NCBI GenBank assembly: GCA_964403465.1
Contig: CAYOFY010000019.1
Span: forward strand, 1-23,363
DNA length: 23,363 bases
DNA from: JAFGKM01 sp964403465
GTDB lineage: Bacteria; Ratteibacteria; UBA8468; B48-G9; JAFGKM01
Direction of reading: 5' to 3'
The position numbers and the translations under genes were made by a program. The number at the start of each line of letters is the position of its first letter. The stretch's first letter is position 1. Below are positions 1 to 7,380 of this stretch, one piece after another. Below the pieces are notes generated by a model. That model was not told where the DNA came from. It searched no databases and saw only the letters and a program-made list of their open reading frames with translations.

Positions 1-225
1 GGGAAATTTTTCATAGAAATCTGCGGCATACATCTCGTAAGCCATTGCAAATTGCCGCAGATTATTCATACAGGTAGTCCTTCGCGCCCGTTCCCTTCCC
101 ATAGATAATGCAGGCAAGAGCATTGCCGCAAGCGCACCGATAATCGCTATGACAGTCAGTAATTCTATCATGGTAAAACCATCGTCCGCCCTGGGTCTTC
201 TACGCAGAAATTTTCTCTTTTCCAT
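1..225 (-). CDS. Type IV prepilin-like protein (H-X9-DG/DUF1559-like), N-terminal 75 residues, runs off the left edge
   Basis: Reading the minus strand from the ATG at 225 gives 75 codons with no stop, so the gene continues beyond base 1. Residues 1-16 form a short basic leader ending in Asp-Asp-Gly. Then comes [15 protein letters not shown], a textbook prepilin peptidase site: cleavage after Gly16, Phe at +1, Glu at +5, and a hydrophobic helix of about 20 residues. The following segment, with the pattern [20 protein letters not shown] and then LRQF, resembles the pseudopilins abundant in planctomycetes, Omnitrophota and related phyla. A strong Shine-Dalgarno sequence (GGGAGG) lies 6 bases before the ATG. 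It is the last visible gene of the pilB-pilT-pilB-pilC run, so it is probably a substrate of that machine. Whether it is a major pilin or a minor pseudopilin cannot be told from the visible part. Confidence 0.9.
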   Translation of the reverse strand, partial: MEKRKFLRRRPRADDGFTMIELLTVIAIIGALAAMLLPALSMGRERARRTTCMNNLRQFAMAYEMYAADFYEKFP

Positions 226-296
226 ATTCCGCCTCCCGTGTTATACCTCCTGTCCCGCCGCAATCTCCTGAATGCAGCCGGATACGCCACCGCTTC

Positions 297-1580
297 TCAT
301 CCTCCGGAAAGACTCATGGCCAGCTTTATCAGAGGCAAAAAGAGCGATATTACTATGAAACCTACTATGCATCCCATGAAAACAATAAGAATCGGCTCTA
401 TCATTGAAGTCATGGCGGCGACTGCGGCATCAACCTCGGCCTCGTACGCCTCGGCTATCTTCTCAAGCATGGCATCCATGGCGCCCGTCTCCTCGCCAAC
501 AGCAACCATGTTGGTTACCATGGACGGAAAAACCTTTGACCTCAACATGGGCCCTGCGATACCCTCCCCCTCCCTTACCCTGTTTCTTATCTCGTTGATA
601 CCTTTTGCCACCACCTCGTTTCCCGTTGTATCCCTGACTATCTGGAGAGACTGCAATATGGGCACACCGCTGGTTATGAGAGTTGCGAAAGTCCTTGCAA
701 ACCTTGCCACTATCGTCTTGGAGATAACCGGGCCGAAAACCAGTACTCTCATCTTGAGCATATCAATATAATATTTTGTAAGCTTGATTCTGTTCATCAC
801 CTTGAAAAGAATAACCATAGCCACAACAAAGATAATGATGAGGTAGAATCTCTCGGTAAAGAGTTTTGAGATATTCATCAGAAGAATGGTGGGTCCGGGA
901 AGACTGCCTGCCTCCATGTCCGCAAAAATCTGTATGAAGGTGGGGACTATTTTCAACATGATGAAGGTTAATATGCCCGAGGCGACAACGACTATGACAA
1001 GAGGATAGGCCATGGCCGCCTTTATCTTGCCCTTCAATTTGGCTTCCTTTTCCATGAATTCAGCCAGTCTGTTCAAAACTGCCTCCAGGGCTCCGCCTGC
1101 TTCTCCGGCTCTCACCATCGCCACATAGATCTTCGGAAAACTCTTTGGATGTTTCGCCAGGGCCTCGGAAAAAAGTGCCCCGCTTTCAATATCCTCGGCC
1201 AGCTTGCCGAGAACGGCCGCTGCTCCTCCTTTTCTCTGTTCCCTCAGCACTCTCAAGGAACGCAGCAATGGCAGCCCTGAACCTATGAGGGTGGCAAGCT
1301 GCCTTGTGATTATCATTAATTCTTTTGTCTTGATTTTATTTCCGCCTAAAGAAAGACTCAGATTCATGCCCGACTTCTTCTTCCCTACGGCCTTTGTCGC
1401 TGTCGCAGCCGTTTCTTTCGGCTCTTTTTTTACGGCGGATGCACGCGCAGGAGAGATGCTTGTAACAAAATATCCCATCCCCTTGAGTTTTGAAATTGCT
1501 TCCTGCATCTGATTCGCCTCTATGGTACCCGTTATCGGCTTGCCCCCGGACTCCATTGCATTATACTGAAATTGTCCCAT
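297..1580 (-). CDS. pilC: Type IV pilus/type II secretion inner-membrane platform protein PilC/GspF
   Basis: This 427-residue polytopic inner-membrane protein is the platform that couples cytoplasmic PilB/PilT ATPases to pilin insertion and removal. Residues 1-45 resemble the N-terminal cytoplasmic segment of the family. They are followed by a Lys/Ala-rich linker (about 48-75) and two T2SSF repeats, at roughly 85-210 and 290-415. Each repeat carries the family pattern of a threonine/leucine-rich helix and a GE(A/E)(A/T)G turn (VRAGEAGGALE; VAVGEETGAMD). Hydrophobic membrane segments follow each repeat at about 192-215, 245-262 and 393-420. Length matches the usual 400-430 residues. A GAGGAGAA-type Shine-Dalgarno sequence precedes the ATG. 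The gene lies 47 bases downstream of the second pilB and 71 bases upstream of the prepilin, consistent with one operon. Confidence 0.95.
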   Translation of the reverse strand: MGQFQYNAMESGGKPITGTIEANQMQEAISKLKGMGYFVTSISPARASAVKKEPKETAATATKAVGKKKSGMNLSLSLGGNKIKTKELMIITRQLATLIGSGLPLLRSLRVLREQRKGGAAAVLGKLAEDIESGALFSEALAKHPKSFPKIYVAMVRAGEAGGALEAVLNRLAEFMEKEAKLKGKIKAAMAYPLVIVVVASGILTFIMLKIVPTFIQIFADMEAGSLPGPTILLMNISKLFTERFYLIIIFVVAMVILFKVMNRIKLTKYYIDMLKMRVLVFGPVISKTIVARFARTFATLITSGVPILQSLQIVRDTTGNEVVAKGINEIRNRVREGEGIAGPMLRSKVFPSMVTNMVAVGEETGAMDAMLEKIAEAYEAEVDAAVAAMTSMIEPILIVFMGCIVGFIVISLFLPLIKLAMSLSGG

Positions 1581-1627
1581 TTTGCTTTCTCCTCAAACCC
1601 CGGGTTCCGAATCCCCTGTCCCGGTCT

Positions 1628-3346
1628 TCAGTAGCCGTGTATCTCCTTTGCAACTTCCTCCATAGATGTTATACCCTCATTTATCTTTTCAAGTCCATCG
1701 TCCATCAAAGTTTTCATTCCACACTCTTCTATTGCAACCTTTCTGATATCCCCCAGCGGCCTTCCAGCGATAACTGCCTGCCAGAAAGGTTCTGTAGGTA
1801 TGAGTATCTCAAATATGGCGGTACGCCCTTTATAACCGCCTCTGCAGAAAGGACAACCCTTGGGCTTATAAAATTTCATTTTGGACGCCTGCTCTTCCGA
1901 CAGTCTTATCTCAAACAATTCACTGTTTGAAGGTTTGTATTCCTCCTTGCATCTGGGACAGAGAATCCTTAGAAGCCGCTGGGCAACAATACCTTCTATT
2001 GTAGAAGCGAGAAGGAACGGTTCAATCTTCATATCCACGAGTCTCATGATCGTACTCGGAGCGTCATTTGTATGCAGCGTGCTCAATACGAGGTGGCCCG
2101 TAAGCGACGATTGTATTGCCATCTGGGCGGTATCGAAATCCCGAACCTCCCCAACAAAAATGATATCCGGGTCCTGCCTCAATATACTCCTCAGGCACCT
2201 CGGGAAAGTGAGACCTATCCTCTCCTTTATGGGCACCTGTATTGAACCCTCCAGCATATACTCAATAGGGTCTTCCGTTGTTATTACCTTGACATCCGGC
2301 GTATTGAGCTTTCTCAATACCGCATAGAGAGTCGTTGTCTTGCCGCATCCTGTGGGTCCCGTGGCAAGTACTATACCGTTCGGTTTTCTTATGATATTGT
2401 TGACACGTCCCATATTGTTGGTGTCCAGCCCGAGGTTTTCAAGTTCAAATATGGTTTTGGCCCTGTCAAGAACCCTGATTGCAAGGCATTCTCCAAAAAC
2501 AGTCGGTACCGTATTTATACGAAGGTCAACGGCCCTCCCCATCATGGACAATTCCATTCTGCCGTCCTGGGGAAGCCGTCTTTCCGCTATATCCATGCCG
2601 GCCATGATCTTGAATCTGCAGAAAAGCGCAAAAGAAAGCCCGCGCGGGGGATGGACGAGGTCGTAGAGGACGCCGTCAACCCTGTATCTCACCCTGAAGT
2701 CTTCTTCAAAAGGCTCCAGATGAACGTCGGAAGCGTTGTCTCTTACCGTCTGCAAAAGTATAAGGTCAAAGAGCTTGACCACGGGGGGAAGGGAAGCTAT
2801 CTCTTCCAGCGAAGTAATTGTGGCATATTCGCCCTGGCTTGCGATTGCATCCAGTTCTTCCATCTCCTCAACATCCTGGGCAAGCCACTTTATAAGGTCA
2901 TCTATGGTTTCTATCTCCTTACCGTAATGGGTTTCTATGGCTTCCCTTATGTCGTTCTCATCAGCAAGAACCATTTTTGTCTTATATCCGAGAATAAAGG
3001 ATATATCGTCCTGTATGTTCAAACTGAGGGTATCGCCCACGGCAAGGGTCAGAATGTTCCTTTCCAGTTTCACAGGCACGGCGTTGTATGTCTTGGCGAG
3101 GGCGGAGGGGAAAACCTCAACGCTTTTCTTGTCTATAACCGTATTTTTCAGGTCTATCATCTCAATACCGGCCTGGATACTGAGAATCCGTTTCAACTCC
3201 TTTTCCTCAACATACCCCAGGTCAACCAGGATTCTGCCGAGGAAATGCCCGCTCTTCCTCTGCGTATCAAGGGCCTTCTTCAGCTCCTCCTCGGTAATTA
3301 TGCCCTCTTCAACCAACATCTGTCCCAGAAGTTTCTTGTCAGCCAT
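1628..3346 (-). CDS. pilB: Type IV pilus/type II secretion assembly ATPase PilB/GspE with an N-terminal MshEN-type domain
   Basis: This 572-residue hexameric ATPase of the PilB/GspE family powers pilin polymerisation at the cytoplasmic face. Residues 1-145 are a GspE N-terminal/MshEN-type domain with two tandem motifs (residues 6-29 and 35-58), each LGxxLV-x-x-G and ending L-x-x-Q. The core has the Asp box (NASDVHLEP, about 204-212), Walker A GPTGCGKTT at 330-338, Walker B IIFVGEVRD near 395-403 and the His box (LTGHLVLSTLHTNDA). A zinc-binding tetracysteine is formed by C463, C466, C498 and C501. The usual Arg opening each MshEN motif is replaced by Leu and Phe. The ATG overlaps the end of pilT by 8 bases (ATGGCTGA), implying translational coupling. 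It is a second extension ATPase beside the one at 4486-6195; which serves which pilus is unknown. Confidence 0.95.
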   Translation of the reverse strand: MADKKLLGQMLVEEGIITEEELKKALDTQRKSGHFLGRILVDLGYVEEKELKRILSIQAGIEMIDLKNTVIDKKSVEVFPSALAKTYNAVPVKLERNILTLAVGDTLSLNIQDDISFILGYKTKMVLADENDIREAIETHYGKEIETIDDLIKWLAQDVEEMEELDAIASQGEYATITSLEEIASLPPVVKLFDLILLQTVRDNASDVHLEPFEEDFRVRYRVDGVLYDLVHPPRGLSFALFCRFKIMAGMDIAERRLPQDGRMELSMMGRAVDLRINTVPTVFGECLAIRVLDRAKTIFELENLGLDTNNMGRVNNIIRKPNGIVLATGPTGCGKTTTLYAVLRKLNTPDVKVITTEDPIEYMLEGSIQVPIKERIGLTFPRCLRSILRQDPDIIFVGEVRDFDTAQMAIQSSLTGHLVLSTLHTNDAPSTIMRLVDMKIEPFLLASTIEGIVAQRLLRILCPRCKEEYKPSNSELFEIRLSEEQASKMKFYKPKGCPFCRGGYKGRTAIFEILIPTEPFWQAVIAGRPLGDIRKVAIEECGMKTLMDDGLEKINEGITSMEEVAKEIHGY

Positions 3347-4484
3347 TTTTATCTTTCTCTATTTTGACATCGGTTACGCCTTCCGTTTGAAGGGAAACCA
3401 TTGATTCATCAATCAATCCCTCGGCCGCCAGTTCTGCTTTTGCCGATGTCGGGTCATACGCATACGTCAGAACATCTTCAAAGTTTATCTTCCCCTGTCT
3501 GAACAGGTCCATGAGAAACGAATCAAGCGTGACCATTCCCATCTTGCCGCCCGTCTGTATCTCGGAGACTATCCTGTAGGTTTTTCTCTCGCGTATGAGG
3601 TTCTGTATTGACGTGGTGGCAAGCATAACCTCAAAGGCAGCCACCCTGCCGGGTTTGTCAACTCTTTTCAGGAGAACCTGGGATACTATGGCGAGAATTG
3701 ACACTGAAAGCATAACCCTTATCTGTTCCTGCTGCGCCACGGGGAAAACGTTAACTATCCTGTCCACTGTCCTTGGCGCACCTGTTGTGTGCAGAGTGGC
3801 GAAGACAATATGTCCTGTTTCCGCAGCCGTGATTGCGGCTTCAATAGTATCAAGGTCCCTCATTTCTCCCACCAGAAAGACATCGGGGTCCTGTCTCAAT
3901 CCTCTCCTCAGGGCTTCTTCAAAAGTAGGAACATCCACACCCAGTTCTCTCTGCGTGACAATTGACCTCTTATGTCCGTGATAGTATTCTATGGGGTCTT
4001 CCACCGTGATGATATGCCTGTCAAGATTCTCATTAATCCAGTCAACCATTGTGGCAAGCGTGGTGGTCTTTCCCGAACCTGTAGGTCCCACCACCAGGAT
4101 AAGCCCCCTGGGTCTTGTCAGCAGATACCTCATTGTCTTTTCATCCAATCCTATGTCCGCAAACGAAAGGAACTTGAAAGGTATCAGCCTCAAAGCCATG
4201 GCAACATTGCCTCTTTCCTTGAAAACACTAACCCTGAATCTGGCAAGGTCTTTGAAAGCAAAACCAAAATCCGTACCTCCTATCTTCTGCAACTCCTCCT
4301 GGTGCTCCCTGGAGGTTATTGCTTTCATATAATTGGCAGTATCTTCCGGGTTAAGGGGTTCGTTATCCACTTTTGTCAGGCCACCGTGCATTCTGAGAAT
4401 AGGGGGAAGCCCGACATTGAGATGCAGGTCCGCCGCATTTGACTTCACCTGCAAAGTGAGAAGTTCTTCTATTTTCTTCGGCAT
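3339..4484 (-). CDS. pilT: Type IV pilus retraction ATPase PilT
   Basis: At 381 residues this is the retraction motor that depolymerises type IV pili. The N-terminal PAS-like half contains the typical NAADLHLNVG Asp box (16-25). The C-terminal RecA-like half has Walker A GPTGSGKTT (133-141), Walker B DVFLVGEMRD (201-210) and the His box (ETGHIVFATLHTTGAPRTVD). The PilT hallmark AIRNLIRE appears as SIQNLIRE at 292-299, followed by a QTGGKMGM segment. There is no tetracysteine zinc motif, which separates it from the PilB genes on both sides. It is about 35 residues longer than typical PilT (around 345), owing to a charged C-terminal tail. Only one base separates its ATG from the upstream pilB stop, and its own stop overlaps the next pilB start. 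Its presence argues for a retractile pilus rather than a pure type II secretion system. Confidence 0.95.
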   Translation of the reverse strand: MPKKIEELLTLQVKSNAADLHLNVGLPPILRMHGGLTKVDNEPLNPEDTANYMKAITSREHQEELQKIGGTDFGFAFKDLARFRVSVFKERGNVAMALRLIPFKFLSFADIGLDEKTMRYLLTRPRGLILVVGPTGSGKTTTLATMVDWINENLDRHIITVEDPIEYYHGHKRSIVTQRELGVDVPTFEEALRRGLRQDPDVFLVGEMRDLDTIEAAITAAETGHIVFATLHTTGAPRTVDRIVNVFPVAQQEQIRVMLSVSILAIVSQVLLKRVDKPGRVAAFEVMLATTSIQNLIRERKTYRIVSEIQTGGKMGMVTLDSFLMDLFRQGKINFEDVLTYAYDPTSAKAELAAEGLIDESMVSLQTEGVTDVKIEKDKNG

Positions 4485-4485
4485 T

Positions 4486-6195
4486 TCATTCCCCTGTTAC
4501 TGTATATACTTCATCAAGCGTCGTAATGCCCTTTTTGACTTTTTCATAGCCGTCTTCCACCATCAATTTCATGCCGGATTTCTTTGCTTCTTCCCTTATC
4601 TCGCTGGTCCCGACTCTTCTGAGAGCCAGTTCTCTGAGTTCATCGGTCATTGCGAAGATTTCAAAAATCCCCAGCCTTCCGCGGTAACCGGTGAAATTAC
4701 ATTCATTACACCCCTTGGGTTTACACACATTAACCTCTTCGTTTTCTTTTATCTTCAGTATCCTTCTGAGTTTTTCATCGGGTTCTATCTTTTCCTTGCA
4801 ATAGGAACAAAGGACTCTCACCAATCTCTGTGCCATGACACCCTGCACGGATGAGGCAATCAGAAAAGGAGGAGCGCCCATGTCTATAAGACGGGTTATG
4901 GCTCCGGGAGCATCGTTTGTATGCAGGGTACTGAAAACAAGATGCCCCGTAAGAGCTGCTCTCAGCGCAATATCCGCAGTTTCAAAATCTCTGATTTCTC
5001 CGACCAGGATGACATCGGGTGACTGTCTCAGGAAAGACCTCAGCACGGATGCAAATGTAAGCCCTATTTCAGAGTTGACAGGCGTCTGGTTTATGCCGGG
5101 AATCTGGTATTCAACAGGTTCTTCAACCGTCATCAGTTTCCTGTCCATGGTATTGAGTGTCTGCAGGGCAGCATAGAGTGTTGTTGTCTTGCCGGACCCC
5201 GTGGGTCCCGTAACAAGAACAAGGCCGCCGGTATACTTGAGCAGTTCCTGCCATTTCTTCAGGTCCTCAGCAAGGAACCCGAGTTCCTCAAGACCTTTAA
5301 GCATGGAGGTCTTATCAAGTATTCTGAGTACAACGCTCTCGCCGTATATCCCCGGCAAGGAGGATACGCGGAAATCTATGGGCTTACCCCCGATATCAAG
5401 CATTATCCTGCCGTCCTGGGGAAGGCGTTTTTCTGCAAGGTCCATCTTTGACATCAACTTGATTCTGGCAATAACCGCCTTCTCAACCCTCTTGGGCGGT
5501 GCCACAACCTCATAAAGAACACCGTCTATCCTGAATCTCACCCTGAATTTCCTTTCAAGTGGTTCAAAATGTATATCGCTTGCCCTTCGTCTTAATGCCT
5601 CCACGAAAACAAGGTTGCAAATTTTTACCACTGGCGCCTGCAAAGCGAGAGCTTCGTCATCTCCCTCGTCAACATCCGCTTCAGGCAGGTCCAGGTCTAT
5701 CGTGGCACTGCTTGCTTCCTGAAGCATCTGGGAAAGGTCTTCCATCGCTTCCTGGGCATAATATTTCTCAAGCAACTGGTTTATTTCTTCCGGAAAGGTT
5801 ATCATAACCTCAACGCTATTTACTCCGTCAGAACCTACAATTTTCTTGAAGTAGTCGGTGGCGAGAATGTTAATCGGATCATCGGAGACAAGGATAAACT
5901 TCCCGTCTTCTCTCTTTTCCCACGGTATTATCCTGTGATTTTTTGCCATCTTTGGAGGTACGACGTTCAGCAGCTCCGAGGGAATTTCTCTCGGCGGGAG
6001 TTCTCTCTGCACTATTCCCATCTGAAAATAGAAGGAGGGAGACACCTCTCCGAACGGGAGCATGCCCCTGTTCTGGAAAACCTCCTTCAAAGGATTTCCT
6101 GTGGTTTCCTGTTCTTCAAGAGCCCCCTCAATTGACTTGCTATCCCATAAACCGATGCTTGATATAATGTTTATTACTTCCTTTTTAGTGGGCAT
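4486..6195 (-). CDS. pilB: Type IV pilus assembly ATPase PilB/GspE, with a degenerate N-terminal domain
   Basis: This 569-residue extension ATPase is similar in layout to the one at 1628-3346. It has the Asp box RASDIHFEP (204-212), Walker A GPTGSGKTT (330-338), Walker B VILLVGEIRD-like sequence (about 395-403, DVILVGEIRD) and the His box LTGHLVFSTLHTNDA. Its zinc cysteines are C463, C466, C496 and C499. The first 60 residues keep only traces of the MshEN repeat: one ALEEQ end, with the LG-x-x-L start lost. The region at 165-185 is an acidic linker. The ATG has no Shine-Dalgarno sequence. Instead TTGACA, a 17-base spacer and an extended -10 (TGG TAATTT) end six bases before it, so the mRNA is probably leaderless. 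It is the first pilus gene of the left block, 67 bases after the small RHH gene. Confidence 0.95.
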   Translation of the reverse strand: MPTKKEVINIISSIGLWDSKSIEGALEEQETTGNPLKEVFQNRGMLPFGEVSPSFYFQMGIVQRELPPREIPSELLNVVPPKMAKNHRIIPWEKREDGKFILVSDDPINILATDYFKKIVGSDGVNSVEVMITFPEEINQLLEKYYAQEAMEDLSQMLQEASSATIDLDLPEADVDEGDDEALALQAPVVKICNLVFVEALRRRASDIHFEPLERKFRVRFRIDGVLYEVVAPPKRVEKAVIARIKLMSKMDLAEKRLPQDGRIMLDIGGKPIDFRVSSLPGIYGESVVLRILDKTSMLKGLEELGFLAEDLKKWQELLKYTGGLVLVTGPTGSGKTTTLYAALQTLNTMDRKLMTVEEPVEYQIPGINQTPVNSEIGLTFASVLRSFLRQSPDVILVGEIRDFETADIALRAALTGHLVFSTLHTNDAPGAITRLIDMGAPPFLIASSVQGVMAQRLVRVLCSYCKEKIEPDEKLRRILKIKENEEVNVCKPKGCNECNFTGYRGRLGIFEIFAMTDELRELALRRVGTSEIREEAKKSGMKLMVEDGYEKVKKGITTLDEVYTVTGE

Positions 6196-6230
6196 ATCTT
6201 GAAATTACCACAAATTGACCGAAATGTCAA
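6193..6230 (-). promoter_or_regulatory. Predicted leaderless sigma70-like promoter of pilB
   Basis: On the minus strand a perfect -35 TTGACA (6230-6225) is followed by a 17-base spacer ending in TGG and a weak -10 TAATTT (6207-6202). Six bases, CAAGAT, then separate it from the pilB ATG (6195). Initiation at the usual 7 bases past the -10 would start at or next to the A of ATG. The -10 matches the consensus at only 3 of 6 positions, but the TGn extension and perfect -35 compensate. Confidence 0.6.
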
Positions 6231-6262
6231 CCTCTACGTTGGAAATATGGGGAAGATGACCT

Positions 6263-6484
6263 CTATGCTGAAAGGCTTCTTTCTATCGCTTCCGACAGCC
6301 ACTGAGAGATTGTTTTTTCCTGTTCCACGGCAATATGCTTCACTCTCTTCATGAGTTCAACAGGAAGTATGAAGGTGTATTTCTTGCTCTTCTGCTTCGT
6401 TTCCTTCTTTGCCGAATCCATCCTGCCGTCTGTGTCGGAAGAGAACTCAAAAAGTTTTTTCGCCTGAGGACCTAATCGTTTCAT
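6263..6484 (-). CDS. Small ribbon-helix-helix (CopG/ParG-like) DNA-binding protein
   Basis: This 73-residue protein has a polar, Lys-rich N-terminal tail (about 1-34). It is followed by a strand-helix-helix unit: KYTFILP (35-41), an ELMKRVKHIAVEQ helix, a TISQW turn and an LSEAIERSL helix. This is the pattern of dimeric ribbon-helix-helix regulators such as CopG, Arc, ParG and the omega repressor. Its length matches ParG/omega-type partners of ParA (about 70-76 residues), whose flexible N-terminal tails touch the ATPase. AAAGGAGA precedes the ATG by five bases. It lies 80 bases downstream of a ParA gene and upstream of pilB. Possible roles, both inferred, are the centromere-binding partner of that ParA or a repressor of parA and/or the pilus genes. 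An antitoxin role is less likely because no toxin ORF sits next to it. Confidence 0.75.
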   Translation of the reverse strand: MKRLGPQAKKLFEFSSDTDGRMDSAKKETKQKSKKYTFILPVELMKRVKHIAVEQEKTISQWLSEAIERSLSA

Positions 6485-6564
6485 ATCGCTCTCCTTTATC
6501 CCGAACTCTTCTCTGATACGCCTTCTTGTGAGGGGTTTTGATTTTACTTGCCATTCGGTAATGC

Positions 6565-7344
6565 TTACGAAGTTACACTTGTACGTTTTTTGATTTCCCT
6601 GGCAACCGCCAGAAAATCCGCGGAAGCAGAGGAACCTGCCGCATAATCAAATATCGCTTTGCCAAAAGACGGGGATTCTCTCAACCTGCTGCATATATTG
6701 ATACCGGTCTTGAAAACAAAGTCTCCGAACTCCTTCTTTATCAAGGAAAGACTTTCTTCGGTTATTCTGAGTCGCCTGTCAATCATATTCGGCAAAATCC
6801 CCAGCACTTCCAGCGAAGGATTCAGTCTTTTCTTGATCTCCCCGACAGTGTCTATCAGATGTGAAAGTCCTTCCAGTGACAGATAATCGCACAGAACGGG
6901 GACAATCACAAAATCCGAGGCGCATAACCCGTTAACGGTGAGCAGCGAGAGGGAAGGAGGACAGTCTATGAGAATGAAATCAAATGAACCCATTACATCT
7001 GCGTTTTTCTCAAGAGCCTTTTTAAGGAAAAACTGGTTCTTGTTTTTTGAGACAAGTTCAACCTCTGTATGCGCAAGTGTTGTGTCGGAAGGAATCACCG
7101 ATAGATCCGCCATGTAGCTGTCCAGAATCAGGTCCTCTATTCTTTCTCCTGCCAGAATAAATTCGGAAACGGTCAAATCCTCCGGTTTCAGCCTTATTCC
7201 GACACTGACAGTGGCATTGCCCTGCGGGTCAAGATCTATGACAAGCACCCGCTCCCCGCTCCTGACAAGAGCCGCTGCCGTATTAATACACGCGGTGGTT
7301 TTTCCGGTGCCGCCTTTTTGATTTGAAAACGATATGATTTTCAC
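6565..7344 (-). CDS. parA: ParA/Soj-family partition-type ATPase
   Basis: A 259-residue Walker-type ATPase read from a GTG at 7344. The N-terminus KIISFSNQKGGTGKTT (residues 2-17) is the deviant Walker A with the signature Lys. DLDPQGN follows as the switch I/A' motif and LIDCPPSLSLLTVN as Walker B. There is no N-terminal helix-turn-helix extension, so it is the short Soj/type Ib-like form. I prefer GTG over an in-frame ATG at 7377: the protein then begins as Soj homologues do, and a -10 hexamer lies inside the longer version. No Shine-Dalgarno sequence is present, consistent with a leaderless message. No ParB gene is next to it; instead a 73-residue RHH protein follows. It may segregate DNA or position the adjacent pilus apparatus, as ParA relatives do for other large complexes. 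The family is sure, the cargo unknown. Confidence 0.93.
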   Translation of the reverse strand: MKIISFSNQKGGTGKTTACINTAAALVRSGERVLVIDLDPQGNATVSVGIRLKPEDLTVSEFILAGERIEDLILDSYMADLSVIPSDTTLAHTEVELVSKNKNQFFLKKALEKNADVMGSFDFILIDCPPSLSLLTVNGLCASDFVIVPVLCDYLSLEGLSHLIDTVGEIKKRLNPSLEVLGILPNMIDRRLRITEESLSLIKKEFGDFVFKTGINICSRLRESPSFGKAIFDYAAGSSASADFLAVAREIKKRTSVTS

Positions 7345-7380
7345 GGCTATAAGTATACACCAATGTCTTCCTGTCATCAA
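7342..7380 (-). promoter_or_regulatory. Predicted leaderless sigma70-like promoter of parA
   Basis: On the minus strand TTGATG (7380-7375, directly after the TAG stop of the amidohydrolase gene) is followed by exactly 17 bases and TATACT (7357-7352). Seven more bases, TATAGCC, lead to the GTG start (7344). A transcript starting 7-8 bases after the -10 would begin at the start codon. The -35 matches consensus at 4 of 6 positions and the -10 at 5 of 6. Confidence 0.6.

Noticed and set aside
226..296. 71-base gap between pilC and the prepilin gene, checked for a terminator or small RNA
   Set aside because: Only purine-rich Shine-Dalgarno-like stretches are visible. I see no stable hairpin with a U-run and no good promoter.
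2651..3367. 238-codon plus-strand open frame opposite the second pilB
   Set aside because: The minus strand here encodes conserved PilB/MshEN sequence. The plus-strand translation shows no known motif, so it is a shadow.
6447..6554. 35-codon basic minus-strand ORF between parA and the RHH gene, overlapping the RHH start
   Set aside because: It has no Shine-Dalgarno sequence, its end is out of frame within the RHH gene, and nothing supports translation. It could only be upheld by conservation or ribosome profiling.
6565..7377. Longer parA version starting at an ATG at 7377
   Set aside because: The added residues do not resemble Soj/ParA N-termini, no ribosome site precedes that ATG, and the extension would contain the -10 and spacer of a good promoter leading to the GTG at 7344.
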